The notes below the pieces were generated by a model, which was given only the letters and a program-made list of their open reading frames with translations, did not search any database and was not told the origin of the DNA. From assembly GCF_001426545.1 (NCBI RefSeq), contig NZ_LMEZ01000009.1, positions 186,001 to 250,000 on the forward strand: a stretch of DNA of 64,000 nucleotides. The letters run 5' to 3'. Below are positions 27,199 to 35,041 of the stretch, in pieces. The stretch comes from Mycobacterium sp. Root135 (GTDB taxonomy: Bacteria > Actinomycetota > Actinomycetes > Mycobacteriales > Mycobacteriaceae). Within the stretch, counting starts at the first letter, position 1. Each line of letters begins with the position of its first letter. Position numbers and translations under genes: made by a program.

Positions 27199-27912
27199 AT
27201 GCCCGACCCGAAGCGGCCCGACCCCAAGCGACGCGCTCCCGCGTCGCGACCGGGGAAGGGTGGCGGACGGCCGCGCGGGGCAACCCCGATTCGGCGGGAA
27301 CCCCGCGCCATCGAGGCGCGGCCGGCTCCCGAGCCGGCCGCCGAGGTCGACGACGGTGACGCGCCGACCGGTGTCATCGAGCCGATCAGGAAGGCCATTG
27401 CCGACGCGGCCGAGCAGCAGTCCGAGCAGCGCCTGGGCTCGGCTGCCAGGCGTGCCGCGATCCTCGCGGCGGTGGTGTGCGTGTTGACGCTGACGATCGC
27501 GGGGCCGGTGCGCACGTACTTCGCCCAGCGGACCGAGATGAAGCAACTCGTCGACGCGGAGGCCCAATTGCGTTCGCAAATCGCCGATCTCGAGCAGCAG
27601 AAGCTCAAGCTCGGGGATCCGGTGTACATCGCGGCCCAAGCCCGCGAACGGCTCGGCTTCGTGATGCCGGGCGACATCCCGTATCAGGTGCAGCTGCCGC
27701 CGGGAGCCGCCCCGGTGGAGGCGCCGGGCGTGGATCCGGCGAAGCCGCCGAGCGGGCAGCCGTGGTACACCTCGCTGTGGCACACGATTGCCGATGCGCC
27801 GCATGGGGTTTCGCAGATTCCGTCGGCCCCCGACTTGCCCGGCGCCGACCTGCCGGTCCCCGGTGCTCCCGAGGTGCCGCCCGCTCCGATCCCGCCAGGT
27901 CCCGGTGGTTGA
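27199..27912 (+). CDS. ftsB: FtsB/DivIC-type septum formation protein
   Basis: A 237-residue divisome protein. A long basic, Pro/Arg-rich cytoplasmic N-terminus (about 1-85) leads to a single membrane span (about 90-112), a coiled coil (about 115-145) and an FtsB/DivIC domain with YIAAQARERLGFVMPGD (about 150-165). The C-terminal 70 residues are Pro-rich. It would bridge FtsL/FtsQ. ATG 27199 lies 22 bp after eno, and the gene overlaps the DUF501 gene by 8 bp. Confidence 0.9.
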   Translation: MPDPKRPDPKRRAPASRPGKGGGRPRGATPIRREPRAIEARPAPEPAAEVDDGDAPTGVIEPIRKAIADAAEQQSEQRLGSAARRAAILAAVVCVLTLTIAGPVRTYFAQRTEMKQLVDAEAQLRSQIADLEQQKLKLGDPVYIAAQARERLGFVMPGDIPYQVQLPPGAAPVEAPGVDPAKPPSGQPWYTSLWHTIADAPHGVSQIPSAPDLPGADLPVPGAPEVPPAPIPPGPGG

Positions 27913-28396
27913 CGCCGAAGATCTGGACGCCGTCGCGCAGCAGTTGGGCCGTGAGCCGCGAGGTGTCCTGGAGATCGCCTACCGCTGCCCGAACGGTCAA
28001 CCCGCCGTGGTGAAGACGGCGCCGAAACTTCCTGACGGAACGCCCTTTCCGACGTTGTACTACCTGACGCATCCGGCGCTGACCGCGGCGGCCAGTCGGC
28101 TGGAGTCCTCCGGGATGATGCGCGAGATGACCGAACGGCTGGCCGACGATCCGGAGTTGGCCGCCGCGTATCTACGCGCGCACGAGTCCTTCCTGGCCGA
28201 GCGCGACGCCGTCGAGTCGCTTGGCACGACGTTCTCCGGCGGCGGGATGCCGGACCGGGTGAAGTGTCTGCACGTGGTCATCGCGCACTCGCTGGCCAAG
28301 GGGCCCGGCGTCAACCCCTTCGGTGACGAGGCGCTGGCGGTGCTGGCCGCCGAGCCCGCGATGGCCGGAATCCTGGACCGAGAGGTGTGGACGTGA
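27905..28396 (+). CDS. DUF501 protein
   Basis: A 163-residue cytoplasmic protein of the DUF501 family (M. tuberculosis Rv1025 type). The core from about residue 20 to 155 contains RCPNGQPAVVKTAPKLPDG and a conserved GMPDRVKCLHVVIAHSLA with a Cys and two His residues, plus NPFGDEAL. The biochemical function is unknown. GTG 27905 overlaps ftsB by 8 bp; its end overlaps ppx by 4 bp, so all are in one operon. Confidence 0.9.
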   Translation: MVDAEDLDAVAQQLGREPRGVLEIAYRCPNGQPAVVKTAPKLPDGTPFPTLYYLTHPALTAAASRLESSGMMREMTERLADDPELAAAYLRAHESFLAERDAVESLGTTFSGGGMPDRVKCLHVVIAHSLAKGPGVNPFGDEALAVLAAEPAMAGILDREVWT

Positions 28397-29376
28397 GGGT
28401 CGCTGCAATCGACTGCGGTACCAACTCCATTCGCTTGTTGATCGCCGACGTCGTCGACGGGCGTGTCGTCGACGTGCACCGCGAGATGCGCATCGTGCGA
28501 CTCGGTGAGGGCGTCGACGCGACGGGCGCGTTCGGCGAGCCTGCGCTGCTGCGGACCCGCGCGGCCCTCGTCGACTACGCCGAACTGCTGCGGGAACACT
28601 CGGTGGCGACGGTCCGGATGGTCGCCACCTCGGCGACCCGCGACGCGGCCAACCGCGACGAGTTCTTCGCGATGACCGCCGAGGTGCTGGGTTCCGTGGT
28701 GCCGGGGGCGGTCGCCGAGGTGATCACCGGCACGGAGGAGGCCGCGCTGTCTTTCCGCGGTGCCGTCGGTGAACTCGGCTCCGCCGCAGCGCCATTCGTG
28801 GTCGTCGACCTCGGCGGCGGGTCCACGGAGGTGGTGCTGGGCACTGCCGACGGGGTCGACGCGAGCTATTCGGCCAACATCGGTTGCGTCCGGCTGACGG
28901 AGCGGTGCCTGAAGTCCGATCCGCCGACGGCACTGGAGATCGAAGCCGCCCGCACCGTCGTCCGCGACGCTCTCGACGCCGTCTTCGACGTGGTGCCCGT
29001 CGAGCAGGCGCGAACCTGGGTCGGGGTGGCGGGCACGATGACCACGCTGTCGGCGCTGGCGATGAACCTGGCGGCCTACGACTCCGACGCGATCCACCTG
29101 TCGCGCGTCGGCTTCGACGAGCTGTCCAAGGTGTGCGAGGCGCTGTTGGGCATGACCCGGCGCCAGCGCGCCGCGCTGGGACCCATGCACGAGGGCCGGG
29201 TCGACGTGATCGGCGGCGGCGCCATCGTCGTCGAGGAGTTGGCCAGGGCGCTCGGCGGCCGAGCCGGCATCGACGAGTTGGTGGTCAGCGAGCACGACAT
29301 TCTCGACGGCATCGCGCTGTCCATCGCGGGCGAGCGGAGCGACGGGCGGATGGCAGCGCGTGACGGCACGTTTTGA
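28393..29376 (+). CDS. ppx: Ppx/GppA-family exopolyphosphatase
   Basis: A 327-residue phosphatase of the ASKHA fold acting on polyphosphate or pppGpp. Motifs: AIDCGTNSIRLL (about residues 4-15), ATSATRDAANRDEF, the glycine-rich VVDLGGGSTEVVLG (about 138) and GVAGTMTTLSA (about 215). GTG 28393 overlaps the DUF501 stop by 4 bp; a GTG two codons upstream is an alternative. It corresponds by position to M. tuberculosis Rv1026 (Ppx2). Confidence 0.92.
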   Translation: MRVAAIDCGTNSIRLLIADVVDGRVVDVHREMRIVRLGEGVDATGAFGEPALLRTRAALVDYAELLREHSVATVRMVATSATRDAANRDEFFAMTAEVLGSVVPGAVAEVITGTEEAALSFRGAVGELGSAAAPFVVVDLGGGSTEVVLGTADGVDASYSANIGCVRLTERCLKSDPPTALEIEAARTVVRDALDAVFDVVPVEQARTWVGVAGTMTTLSALAMNLAAYDSDAIHLSRVGFDELSKVCEALLGMTRRQRAALGPMHEGRVDVIGGGAIVVEELARALGGRAGIDELVVSEHDILDGIALSIAGERSDGRMAARDGTF

Positions 29377-29404
29377 ACTCGAGGGCCCGGGGTAACAACC
29401 GTCC

Positions 29405-29689
29405 GTGACCGATCAGAAGACGAAGTACAGCGACGATCCGAGCGCCGAGATCCTGGCGACTGCCGGGCTGGTCACGATGCTCGGCGCGGTGATGGCCGGT
29501 GTGATCGCCGTCGTCACCCTCGGTGGCGGCGACCTTCTGATGGCCGGCGCGCTGGGCATCGTGGCACTGATCAGCTTCGCCGTGAGCCTGGTGCTCTTCT
29601 CCTTCGACAGCAAGCGCTCCGAAGGCGCCCCACTGCCGTTCCCGAGCTGGCTACGCGCCGAGCCGGAAACGGCAGCAGAGGTTTCCTAG
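29405..29689 (+). CDS. Small two-span membrane protein
   Basis: A 94-residue protein from GTG 29405. Two hydrophobic segments (about residues 20-40 and 46-68) are followed by a short polar tail. No domain is recognised. It lies 28 bp after ppx on the same strand and may be the last gene of that operon. No clear ribosome site was seen, so the start is moderately supported. Its stop overlaps the end of the convergent Cys-rich peptide gene. Confidence 0.65.
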   Translation: MTDQKTKYSDDPSAEILATAGLVTMLGAVMAGVIAVVTLGGGDLLMAGALGIVALISFAVSLVLFSFDSKRSEGAPLPFPSWLRAEPETAAEVS

Positions 29690-29790
29690 CGCCGCACGTT
29701 GCAGTTGGGCGGGTTTCCGCAGTGATGGCCGCCGTCGCACGCATTGCAATGACAGTTGCATCCGCCGGCTTTGTGCTCTTGAACGCTCAT
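29686..29790 (-). CDS. Cys/His-rich 34-residue peptide, metallothionein-like
   Basis: This minus-strand frame starts at ATG 29790 and encodes 34 residues with six Cys (positions 11, 13, 15, 18, 24, 30) and four His (6, 14, 22, 23). The pattern is CxCxCx2Cx5Cx5C, with HH before the fifth Cys and no aromatic or long hydrophobic run, as in small metal-chelating proteins. A strong ribosome site, AGAGGTGA, lies 7-8 nt upstream. A role in binding Cu(I), Zn(II) or Cd(II) in the cytoplasm is inferred, and it is not an obvious copy of the known MymT. A perfect palindrome upstream (29833-29846) may be its operator. Confidence 0.7.
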   Translation of the reverse strand: MSVQEHKAGGCNCHCNACDGGHHCGNPPNCNVRR

Positions 29791-29832
29791 GTGAGTTCAC
29801 CTCTGTCGACTCGGTCGAACATTCACCTATGA

Positions 29833-29846
29833 CTATTCGAGAATAG
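29833..29846. promoter_or_regulatory. 14-bp perfect palindrome upstream of the Cys-rich peptide
   Basis: CTATTCGAGAATAG reads the same on both strands. It is nested in a wider CCTAT (29826-29830) / ATAGG (29843-29847) pair. It lies 43 bp upstream of ATG 29790 and 22 bp after the prpE stop. AT-rich palindromes of this kind are used by ArsR/SmtB- and TetR-type regulators; which one binds is unknown. Confidence 0.45.
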
Positions 29847-29867
29847 GTCGAATCGCGCCGCTGCGGA

Positions 29868-31739
29868 TCAAGACCTGAGGATGGGTGTCAGAGCGTCCAG
29901 CACGCTGGCGTCCTCGATGGTCGACGGCACCGGCTCGTCGCGGCCGTCGGCGATGCCACGCATGGTCTTTCGCAGGATCTTTCCCGAGCGGGTCTTCGGA
30001 AGGGCCGCCACGACGTCGACCCTCTTCAGGGCCGCGACCGCGCCGATGTTCTCGCGTACCGCGAGGACCAGTTCTTCGAGCAGACCGTCGGCCGACGCAC
30101 CCGACTTGAGCACGACGAAACCGCGCGGCACTTGGCCCTTGAGCTCGTCGGCCGCCCCGATCACCGCGCACTCGGCGACGGCCGGATGCGTCGCGAGGAC
30201 GGCTTCGATGGAACCCGTCGACAGTCGGTGCCCCGCGACGTTGATGACGTCGTCGGTGCGACCCATGACGAACAGGTAGCCGTCCGCGTCGAGATAGCCG
30301 CCGTCACCCGAGAGGTAGTAGCCGGGGAACGCCGAGAGGTAGGACGCGACGTACCGGTCGTCGTCACCCCAGAGCGTCGGCAACGTGCCGGGCGGAAGCG
30401 GGAGCTTGATGCAGATCGAACCCTCCTCGCCCGCTTCGCATTCCGTGCCGTCGGGACGCAGCACGCGCACGTCGTAGCCGGGCATCGGCACCGTCGCCGA
30501 GCCGGGCTTGATCGGCAACGCCTCGACGCCCATCGGCGCGGCGGCGATCGACCACCCGGTCTCGGTCTGCCACCAGTGGTCGACGACGGGGATGCCCAGC
30601 TTCTCGGCCGCCCAGTGGTAGGTGCTGGGATCCAGCCGTTCGCCGGCCTGGAACAGGTACTGCAGTTTGGAGAGGTCGTGCCCGGCGAGTTGGGCGGCGT
30701 CCGGGTCGACCTTCTTGATGGCCCTGATGGCCGTCGGTGCTGAGAACAACGCCTTCACACCGTGTTCGGCGGCCACCCGCCAGAAGGCGCCGGCGTCGGG
30801 GGTGCCGACCGGCTTGCCTTCGTACAGCACGGTGGTCGCGCCGAGCAGCAGCGGGCCGTAGACGATGTAGGAGTGGCCGACGACCCAGCCGACGTCGGAG
30901 GCGGCCCAGTACACGTCGCCGGGTTCGGTGTCGTAGATGTGCTTCATGGTCCACAGCAGGGCGACTGCGTGGCCGCCGTTGTCGCGGACGATGCCCTTGG
31001 GCTTGCCGGTGGTGCCCGAGGTGTAGAGCACGTAGAGCGGGTCGGTCGCGGCGACGGGCACGGGGTCGACGGGTTCCGCGTCGGCGATGGCCTCGGTCCA
31101 CGACACGTCGCGGCCAGGCGTCAGATGGCAGGGGTGCTGCTCGCGCTGTAGGACGACGCATGCCGGCGTGTCGTGCTCGGCGATGTGCAATGCGCCGTCG
31201 ACGATCATCTTGTAGTCGACGATGCGGGTGGGCTCGATGCCGCACGACGCCGTGACGAGTACCGCAGGCCGGGCGTCGTCGATGCGGGCGGCGAGTTCGT
31301 GGGCTGCGAAGCCGCCGAACACCACCGAGTGCACCGCCCCGAGGCGGGCCGAGGCCAACATCGCGATGACGGCTTCGGGCACCATCGGCATGTAGATGAC
31401 GACGCGGTCGCCCTTCTCGACGCCGAGGCCGCGCAGCACGCCCGCGAAGCGCGCGGTTTCGTCGAGCAGTTCGCGGTAGGTGTAGGTGCGCTTGGTGCCG
31501 GTGAGCGGCGAGTCGTAGATCAGCGCCGCTTGGTCCCCGCGGCCGTCGTCTACGTGGCGGTCAAGCGCGTTGGCGCAGGTGTTGAGCTCCCCGTCCGGAA
31601 ACCACCGGTAGAACGGGGGATTGGAGTCGTCGAGGATGCGTTGCGGTGCGCGGGTCCACGTGACGGCCTCAGCCGCCTGTGCCCAGAACGCGGACGCGTC
31701 TTCGATACTGGCGTCGAACATTTCGCGGTAGCCCGGCAT
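29868..31739 (-). CDS. prpE: Propionyl-CoA synthetase
   Basis: A 623-residue AMP-forming acyl-CoA synthetase. The phosphate-binding loop YTSGTTGKPKGIVRDNGGHA (about residue 245) has the RDNGGHA tail typical of PrpE rather than acetyl-CoA synthetase. WWQTETGW (about 395), YYLSGDGGYLD and GRTDDVINVAGHRLS (about 510) and the C-terminal catalytic Lys in PKTRSGKILRK (about 595) are intact. It activates propionate (possibly acetate). ATG 31739 is chosen; upstream in-frame sequence falls in the divergent hydrolase gene. Confidence 0.93.
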   Translation of the reverse strand: MPGYREMFDASIEDASAFWAQAAEAVTWTRAPQRILDDSNPPFYRWFPDGELNTCANALDRHVDDGRGDQAALIYDSPLTGTKRTYTYRELLDETARFAGVLRGLGVEKGDRVVIYMPMVPEAVIAMLASARLGAVHSVVFGGFAAHELAARIDDARPAVLVTASCGIEPTRIVDYKMIVDGALHIAEHDTPACVVLQREQHPCHLTPGRDVSWTEAIADAEPVDPVPVAATDPLYVLYTSGTTGKPKGIVRDNGGHAVALLWTMKHIYDTEPGDVYWAASDVGWVVGHSYIVYGPLLLGATTVLYEGKPVGTPDAGAFWRVAAEHGVKALFSAPTAIRAIKKVDPDAAQLAGHDLSKLQYLFQAGERLDPSTYHWAAEKLGIPVVDHWWQTETGWSIAAAPMGVEALPIKPGSATVPMPGYDVRVLRPDGTECEAGEEGSICIKLPLPPGTLPTLWGDDDRYVASYLSAFPGYYLSGDGGYLDADGYLFVMGRTDDVINVAGHRLSTGSIEAVLATHPAVAECAVIGAADELKGQVPRGFVVLKSGASADGLLEELVLAVRENIGAVAALKRVDVVAALPKTRSGKILRKTMRGIADGRDEPVPSTIEDASVLDALTPILRS

Positions 31740-31782
31740 AGTCGGGAGCGTACTGGCTACGGCGGTCCCATAACCTGGACTT

Positions 31783-32655
31783 ATGACTAGTCTTGTGCCG
31801 CCGATCGACGGTGTCCGCCGATCCTTCGTCCAGGCGCGCGGGGTGCGCTTCCACGTGACGGAGTCCGGGCCGGAGGACGGCAGGCCGGTGTTGGCGCTGC
31901 ACGGGTGGCCGCAGCACCACTGGGTGTATCGGGGTCTGCTGGCCGACCCGCCGCCCGGCTTGCGGATCATCGCCCCCGATCTGCCCGGGTACGGCTGGTC
32001 GGGGCCCGCGCCGCACCGCTGGGCCAAGGACGACGTCGCCGCCGACGTGCTGGCGCTGATGGATGCCCTTGGGCTGGACCGCGTGTTGCTCGTGGGCCAC
32101 GACTGGGGTGGCTTCGTCGGGTACCGGATGCTGCTCGCCGCGCCGCAGCGGTTCGACGGCTACCTGGTGATGAACATGGCGCACCCGTGGGTGACCGCGC
32201 GCACGCTTGCGCCGCATGCGTGGCGATTGATGATGTACCAACCGCTCATGGCGACCGTCGGAGTGTCGCTGCAGCGACGGACCCCGTTCCTGCGAAAGCT
32301 GTTCAACCTCGGGCCCACGGCACACCGCCTGGATCCCGCGGCGGCCAGGGTCTACGCCGACCGCTTCCGCGATCCCGTCGTCGCGCGAACGGCAAGGGAT
32401 ACCTATCGGACGTTCCTCCTGCGTGAAATGCCGGTGGCTGCACGGAATCCCGAGGTGCGACGGTCGACCGTGCCCATCCGCGTGCTGTTTGGCATGGGGG
32501 ACATCGCGGTGCATCCGGCACTCGCCGCACCCGAGACCGCGAACGCCGACGACTACACCTTCGAGCCCGTCGACGCCGGACACTTCGTGATCGACGAGCG
32601 CCCCGACCTGGTGCGGGCGCGCTTGATCGCGCTTGCCGAGGAGACGGCGGGCTAA
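31783..32655 (+). CDS. Alpha/beta hydrolase, epoxide-hydrolase-like
   Basis: A 290-residue alpha/beta-fold hydrolase. The oxyanion segment HGWPQHHWVY (about residue 40) and the nucleophile elbow VGHDWGG (about 104) with Asp in the nucleophile position place it with epoxide hydrolases and haloalkane dehalogenases. The C-terminal DAGHFVIDERP supplies the catalytic His. The acid residue and cap-domain tyrosines were not assigned. It is divergent from prpE with 43 bp between the starts. The substrate is unknown. Confidence 0.88.
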   Translation: MTSLVPPIDGVRRSFVQARGVRFHVTESGPEDGRPVLALHGWPQHHWVYRGLLADPPPGLRIIAPDLPGYGWSGPAPHRWAKDDVAADVLALMDALGLDRVLLVGHDWGGFVGYRMLLAAPQRFDGYLVMNMAHPWVTARTLAPHAWRLMMYQPLMATVGVSLQRRTPFLRKLFNLGPTAHRLDPAAARVYADRFRDPVVARTARDTYRTFLLREMPVAARNPEVRRSTVPIRVLFGMGDIAVHPALAAPETANADDYTFEPVDAGHFVIDERPDLVRARLIALAEETAG

Positions 32656-32751
32656 GCGGTCTCGTCGACCGTGGGTCTTATGGCGGCGGATGGCGCCACA
32701 TTCCGCCACCAGGCCAACGCTCGGCGCCGAGCGGTCTGTGAGAATCGCGTC

Positions 32752-33588
32752 ATGACCGACGACTGGCGCACCGTCAACCTCGCCAACTGGGAGTCGCGGG
32801 TGCCGATGCACACCGGCCCCGGTGGCTACGACCTCGCGAGCTTCGACGACCCCGGTTACCTCTCCGGTGTGGTGAGCTACGACCTTCCGCGGCTCGGGCG
32901 ACTCGACGGCCTCGACGTCGTGCACCTGCAATGCCACATCGGCACCGACACGGTGTCTCTAGCCCGGCTTGGCGCGAAATCGGTTACCGGCCTCGACTTC
33001 TCGCCGTCCGCCGTGGAGGCCGGGCGAGCACTTGCCACCCGCGCAGGCAACGACGTGACGTTCGTCGAGGCCGACGTGGCCAGCGCGGTGGACGCCCTGG
33101 GTGCGGAGTGCGCCGACGTCGTCTACACGGGCGTCGGCGCCTTGTGCTGGCTGCCCGACATCCGCGAGTGGGCGAGTGTCGTCGCCGCGCTGCTGCGTCC
33201 CGGCGGGCGCCTGTTCGTCAGGGAGGGCCACCCGATCCTGTGGGCGATGAGCGATCCGCGGCCCGACGGCCTGCTCGTCGTGGAGTATCCGTACTTCGAG
33301 ACGCCGGGGACGCGCTTCGTCTACGAGGACACCTACGCCGGAACCGGGGTCGTCTCGTCACCGGAGTCGATCTCGTTCAACCACGGCCTTGGCGAAATAT
33401 TCACGGCGCTGCTGGAGGCCGGATTCACCATCACCGGGTTCGAGGAGCACCGCGAATTGGCGTGGAACTTCTTCGACGACGCGATGGTCGAGAGCCCCGA
33501 CTTCGAGGGTGAATTCGTCTTGGTCGAGGGGGGCGAACGGCTGCCGTTGACCTACACGCTGCAGGCGATCAAGGGCCCTGGTCACTGA
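32752..33588 (+). CDS. Class I SAM-dependent methyltransferase
   Basis: A 278-residue methyltransferase. The SAM-binding region reads DVVHLQCHIGTDTVSLARLG (about residues 55-74), followed by VTGLDFSPSAVEAG and the motif IV segment VYTGVGALCWLPDI. The N-terminal NLANWESRVPMHTG matches a common actinobacterial UbiE-like subgroup. ATG 32752 is chosen over an upstream frame at 32671 that has no homologous content. The substrate is unknown. A strong hairpin follows the stop. Confidence 0.87.
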   Translation: MTDDWRTVNLANWESRVPMHTGPGGYDLASFDDPGYLSGVVSYDLPRLGRLDGLDVVHLQCHIGTDTVSLARLGAKSVTGLDFSPSAVEAGRALATRAGNDVTFVEADVASAVDALGAECADVVYTGVGALCWLPDIREWASVVAALLRPGGRLFVREGHPILWAMSDPRPDGLLVVEYPYFETPGTRFVYEDTYAGTGVVSSPESISFNHGLGEIFTALLEAGFTITGFEEHRELAWNFFDDAMVESPDFEGEFVLVEGGERLPLTYTLQAIKGPGH

Positions 33589-33602
33589 CCTATTTCAAGG
33601 TT

Positions 33603-33637
33603 CGGGCGGATCCAGTCCCCTCAGCTGGACCCGCCCG
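33603..33637 (+). terminator. Intrinsic-type hairpin after the methyltransferase gene
   Basis: The left arm CGGGCGGATCCAG (33603-33615) pairs with CTGGACCCGCCCG (33625-33637) at 12 of 13 positions around a 9-nt loop, starting 15 bp after the stop. There is no long U-tract, which is common for mycobacterial terminators. Confidence 0.75.
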
Positions 33638-33651
33638 TTGCGGCAAATATA

Positions 33652-33663
33652 AACGGTCCCGTT
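33652..33663. promoter_or_regulatory. Palindromic operator candidate upstream of tetR
   Basis: AACGGTCCCGTT is a perfect 5-2-5 inverted repeat, and the match extends into flanking TATA/CATA. It lies 85 bp before the TetR start at 33748, in the only intergenic space upstream of that gene. TetR proteins usually bind such a site to repress themselves. Confidence 0.5.
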
Positions 33664-33747
33664 CATAAATCGCAATCGCAGGAAACTGCCCGTTATGCGC
33701 CTACACTCAGGAGGCCCACAGAAACCACGTCCGACGGCAGCCAAGGC

Positions 33748-34353
33748 ATGAGTATCAGCAAACGACTCAGACCCGGTCGGCATCAGTTGAGCCGCGACGA
33801 AGTCAGAGCGCACCAGCGCGAGCGAATCTTCGAGGCGCTCGAAGCGGAGATGTCCGTCAAGGGTTACGGCGACACCAGCGTCGCCGACATCGTCAAGACC
33901 GCCGGAGTTTCGCGCCAGACCTTCTACGAACTGTTCGATTCCAAGCAGGCCTGCTTCCTTGCGAGCTACGAACGACGGCAGGGGGCCGTGGTCGGTGCGA
34001 TCTTCGACACACCGCTGACGGATACCCCGTTGGACCGGTTCGCCTCGCTGCTGGGCGCCTACCTCGACGTCATGTCCCGCAAGCCCGAAATTTCGTTGCT
34101 GTACCTCAGTGGCATCAACGCAGCGGGACCCGAGGCCGCCGTCCTTCGCCTCAAGAAGCAGGGGGAGTTCGTCGACGGCATTGCGATGGTGTTCGACGCC
34201 CGCACCGAGCAGCAGGTGTTCGCCTGCCGGACGTTGGTGGCGGCGATCTCGGCGCTGGTGATCAACGCCCTGGTGGACGACGACCCTCAGGCGCTGCAGA
34301 ACCTGCACGCGCCGCTGGTTCAGGTCGCCGCACGGTTGATGGACGTCGAATGA
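33748..34353 (+). CDS. TetR family transcriptional regulator
   Basis: A 201-residue regulator. The helix-turn-helix lies at about residues 25-65, with TSVADIVKTAGVSRQTFYEL and FDSKQACFLASYERR following. The C-terminal domain is mostly alpha-helical and has no assigned ligand. A perfect palindrome 85 bp upstream is a likely self-operator. It converges with kdpE; the two genes are 7 bp apart. Confidence 0.9.
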   Translation: MSISKRLRPGRHQLSRDEVRAHQRERIFEALEAEMSVKGYGDTSVADIVKTAGVSRQTFYELFDSKQACFLASYERRQGAVVGAIFDTPLTDTPLDRFASLLGAYLDVMSRKPEISLLYLSGINAAGPEAAVLRLKKQGEFVDGIAMVFDARTEQQVFACRTLVAAISALVINALVDDDPQALQNLHAPLVQVAARLMDVE

Positions 34354-34360
34354 CCCGCGG

Positions 34361-35041
34361 TCACTGCGCGAAGCGGTAACCCATGCCGGTTTCGGTGATC
34401 AGGTGGCGCGGGTGGGACGGATCGTCCTCCAGCTTGCGGCGCAGTTGAGCGAGATACACCCGCAGGTAATGGGTTTCCTTGGCGTAGGCCGGGCCCCACA
34501 CCTCCTTGAGCAATTCCTCGCGGCCGACGAGCTTGCCGCGGTTGCGCACCAGCATCTCCAACATGCCCCACTCGGTGGGGGTCAGGTGGACTTCGGCGCC
34601 GTGCCTGGTGACCAGCTTCGCCGCGAGATCGACTGTGAAGGAATCGGTTTCGACGACGGGTTGATCTGTCTCCACCGAGGCGGCGGCGCGCCGGACCGCC
34701 GCGCGCAGGCGGGCGAGGAACTCGTCCATGCCGAAGGGTTTGGTGACGTAGTCGTCGGCCCCCGCGTCGAGGGCCTCGACCTTGTCGGAGGAGTCGGTGC
34801 GGGCCGAGAGGACGATGACGGGTGCGGTCAGCCAGCCCCGCAGTCCCTCGAGGACTTCGATGCCGGAGATGTCGGGCAGCCCGAGGTCGAGGACGACGAC
34901 GTCCGGCTTGTGCTCGGCGGCGACCTTGAGCGCCTGCGCACCGGTCTCGGCCGTGTGCACCTCGTAACCGCGCACCGACAGGTTGATGCGAAGCGCCCGC
35001 AGGATTTGCGGTTCGTCGTCGACCACCAACACTCGAATCAT
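34361..35041 (-). CDS. kdpE: KdpE response regulator
   Basis: A 226-residue OmpR/PhoB-type response regulator. The receiver domain (about 1-115) has the phosphoacceptor Asp in VVVLDLGLPDISG (about residue 53) and a conserved Lys in YVTKPFGMDEF. The winged-helix domain (about 130-226) contains HLTPTEWGMLEMLVRN and TETGMGYRF. It activates the kdp operon in response to low potassium or osmotic signals passed by KdpD. The ATG overlaps the kdpD stop by 4 bp. Confidence 0.96.
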   Translation of the reverse strand: MIRVLVVDDEPQILRALRINLSVRGYEVHTAETGAQALKVAAEHKPDVVVLDLGLPDISGIEVLEGLRGWLTAPVIVLSARTDSSDKVEALDAGADDYVTKPFGMDEFLARLRAAVRRAAASVETDQPVVETDSFTVDLAAKLVTRHGAEVHLTPTEWGMLEMLVRNRGKLVGREELLKEVWGPAYAKETHYLRVYLAQLRRKLEDDPSHPRHLITETGMGYRFAQ

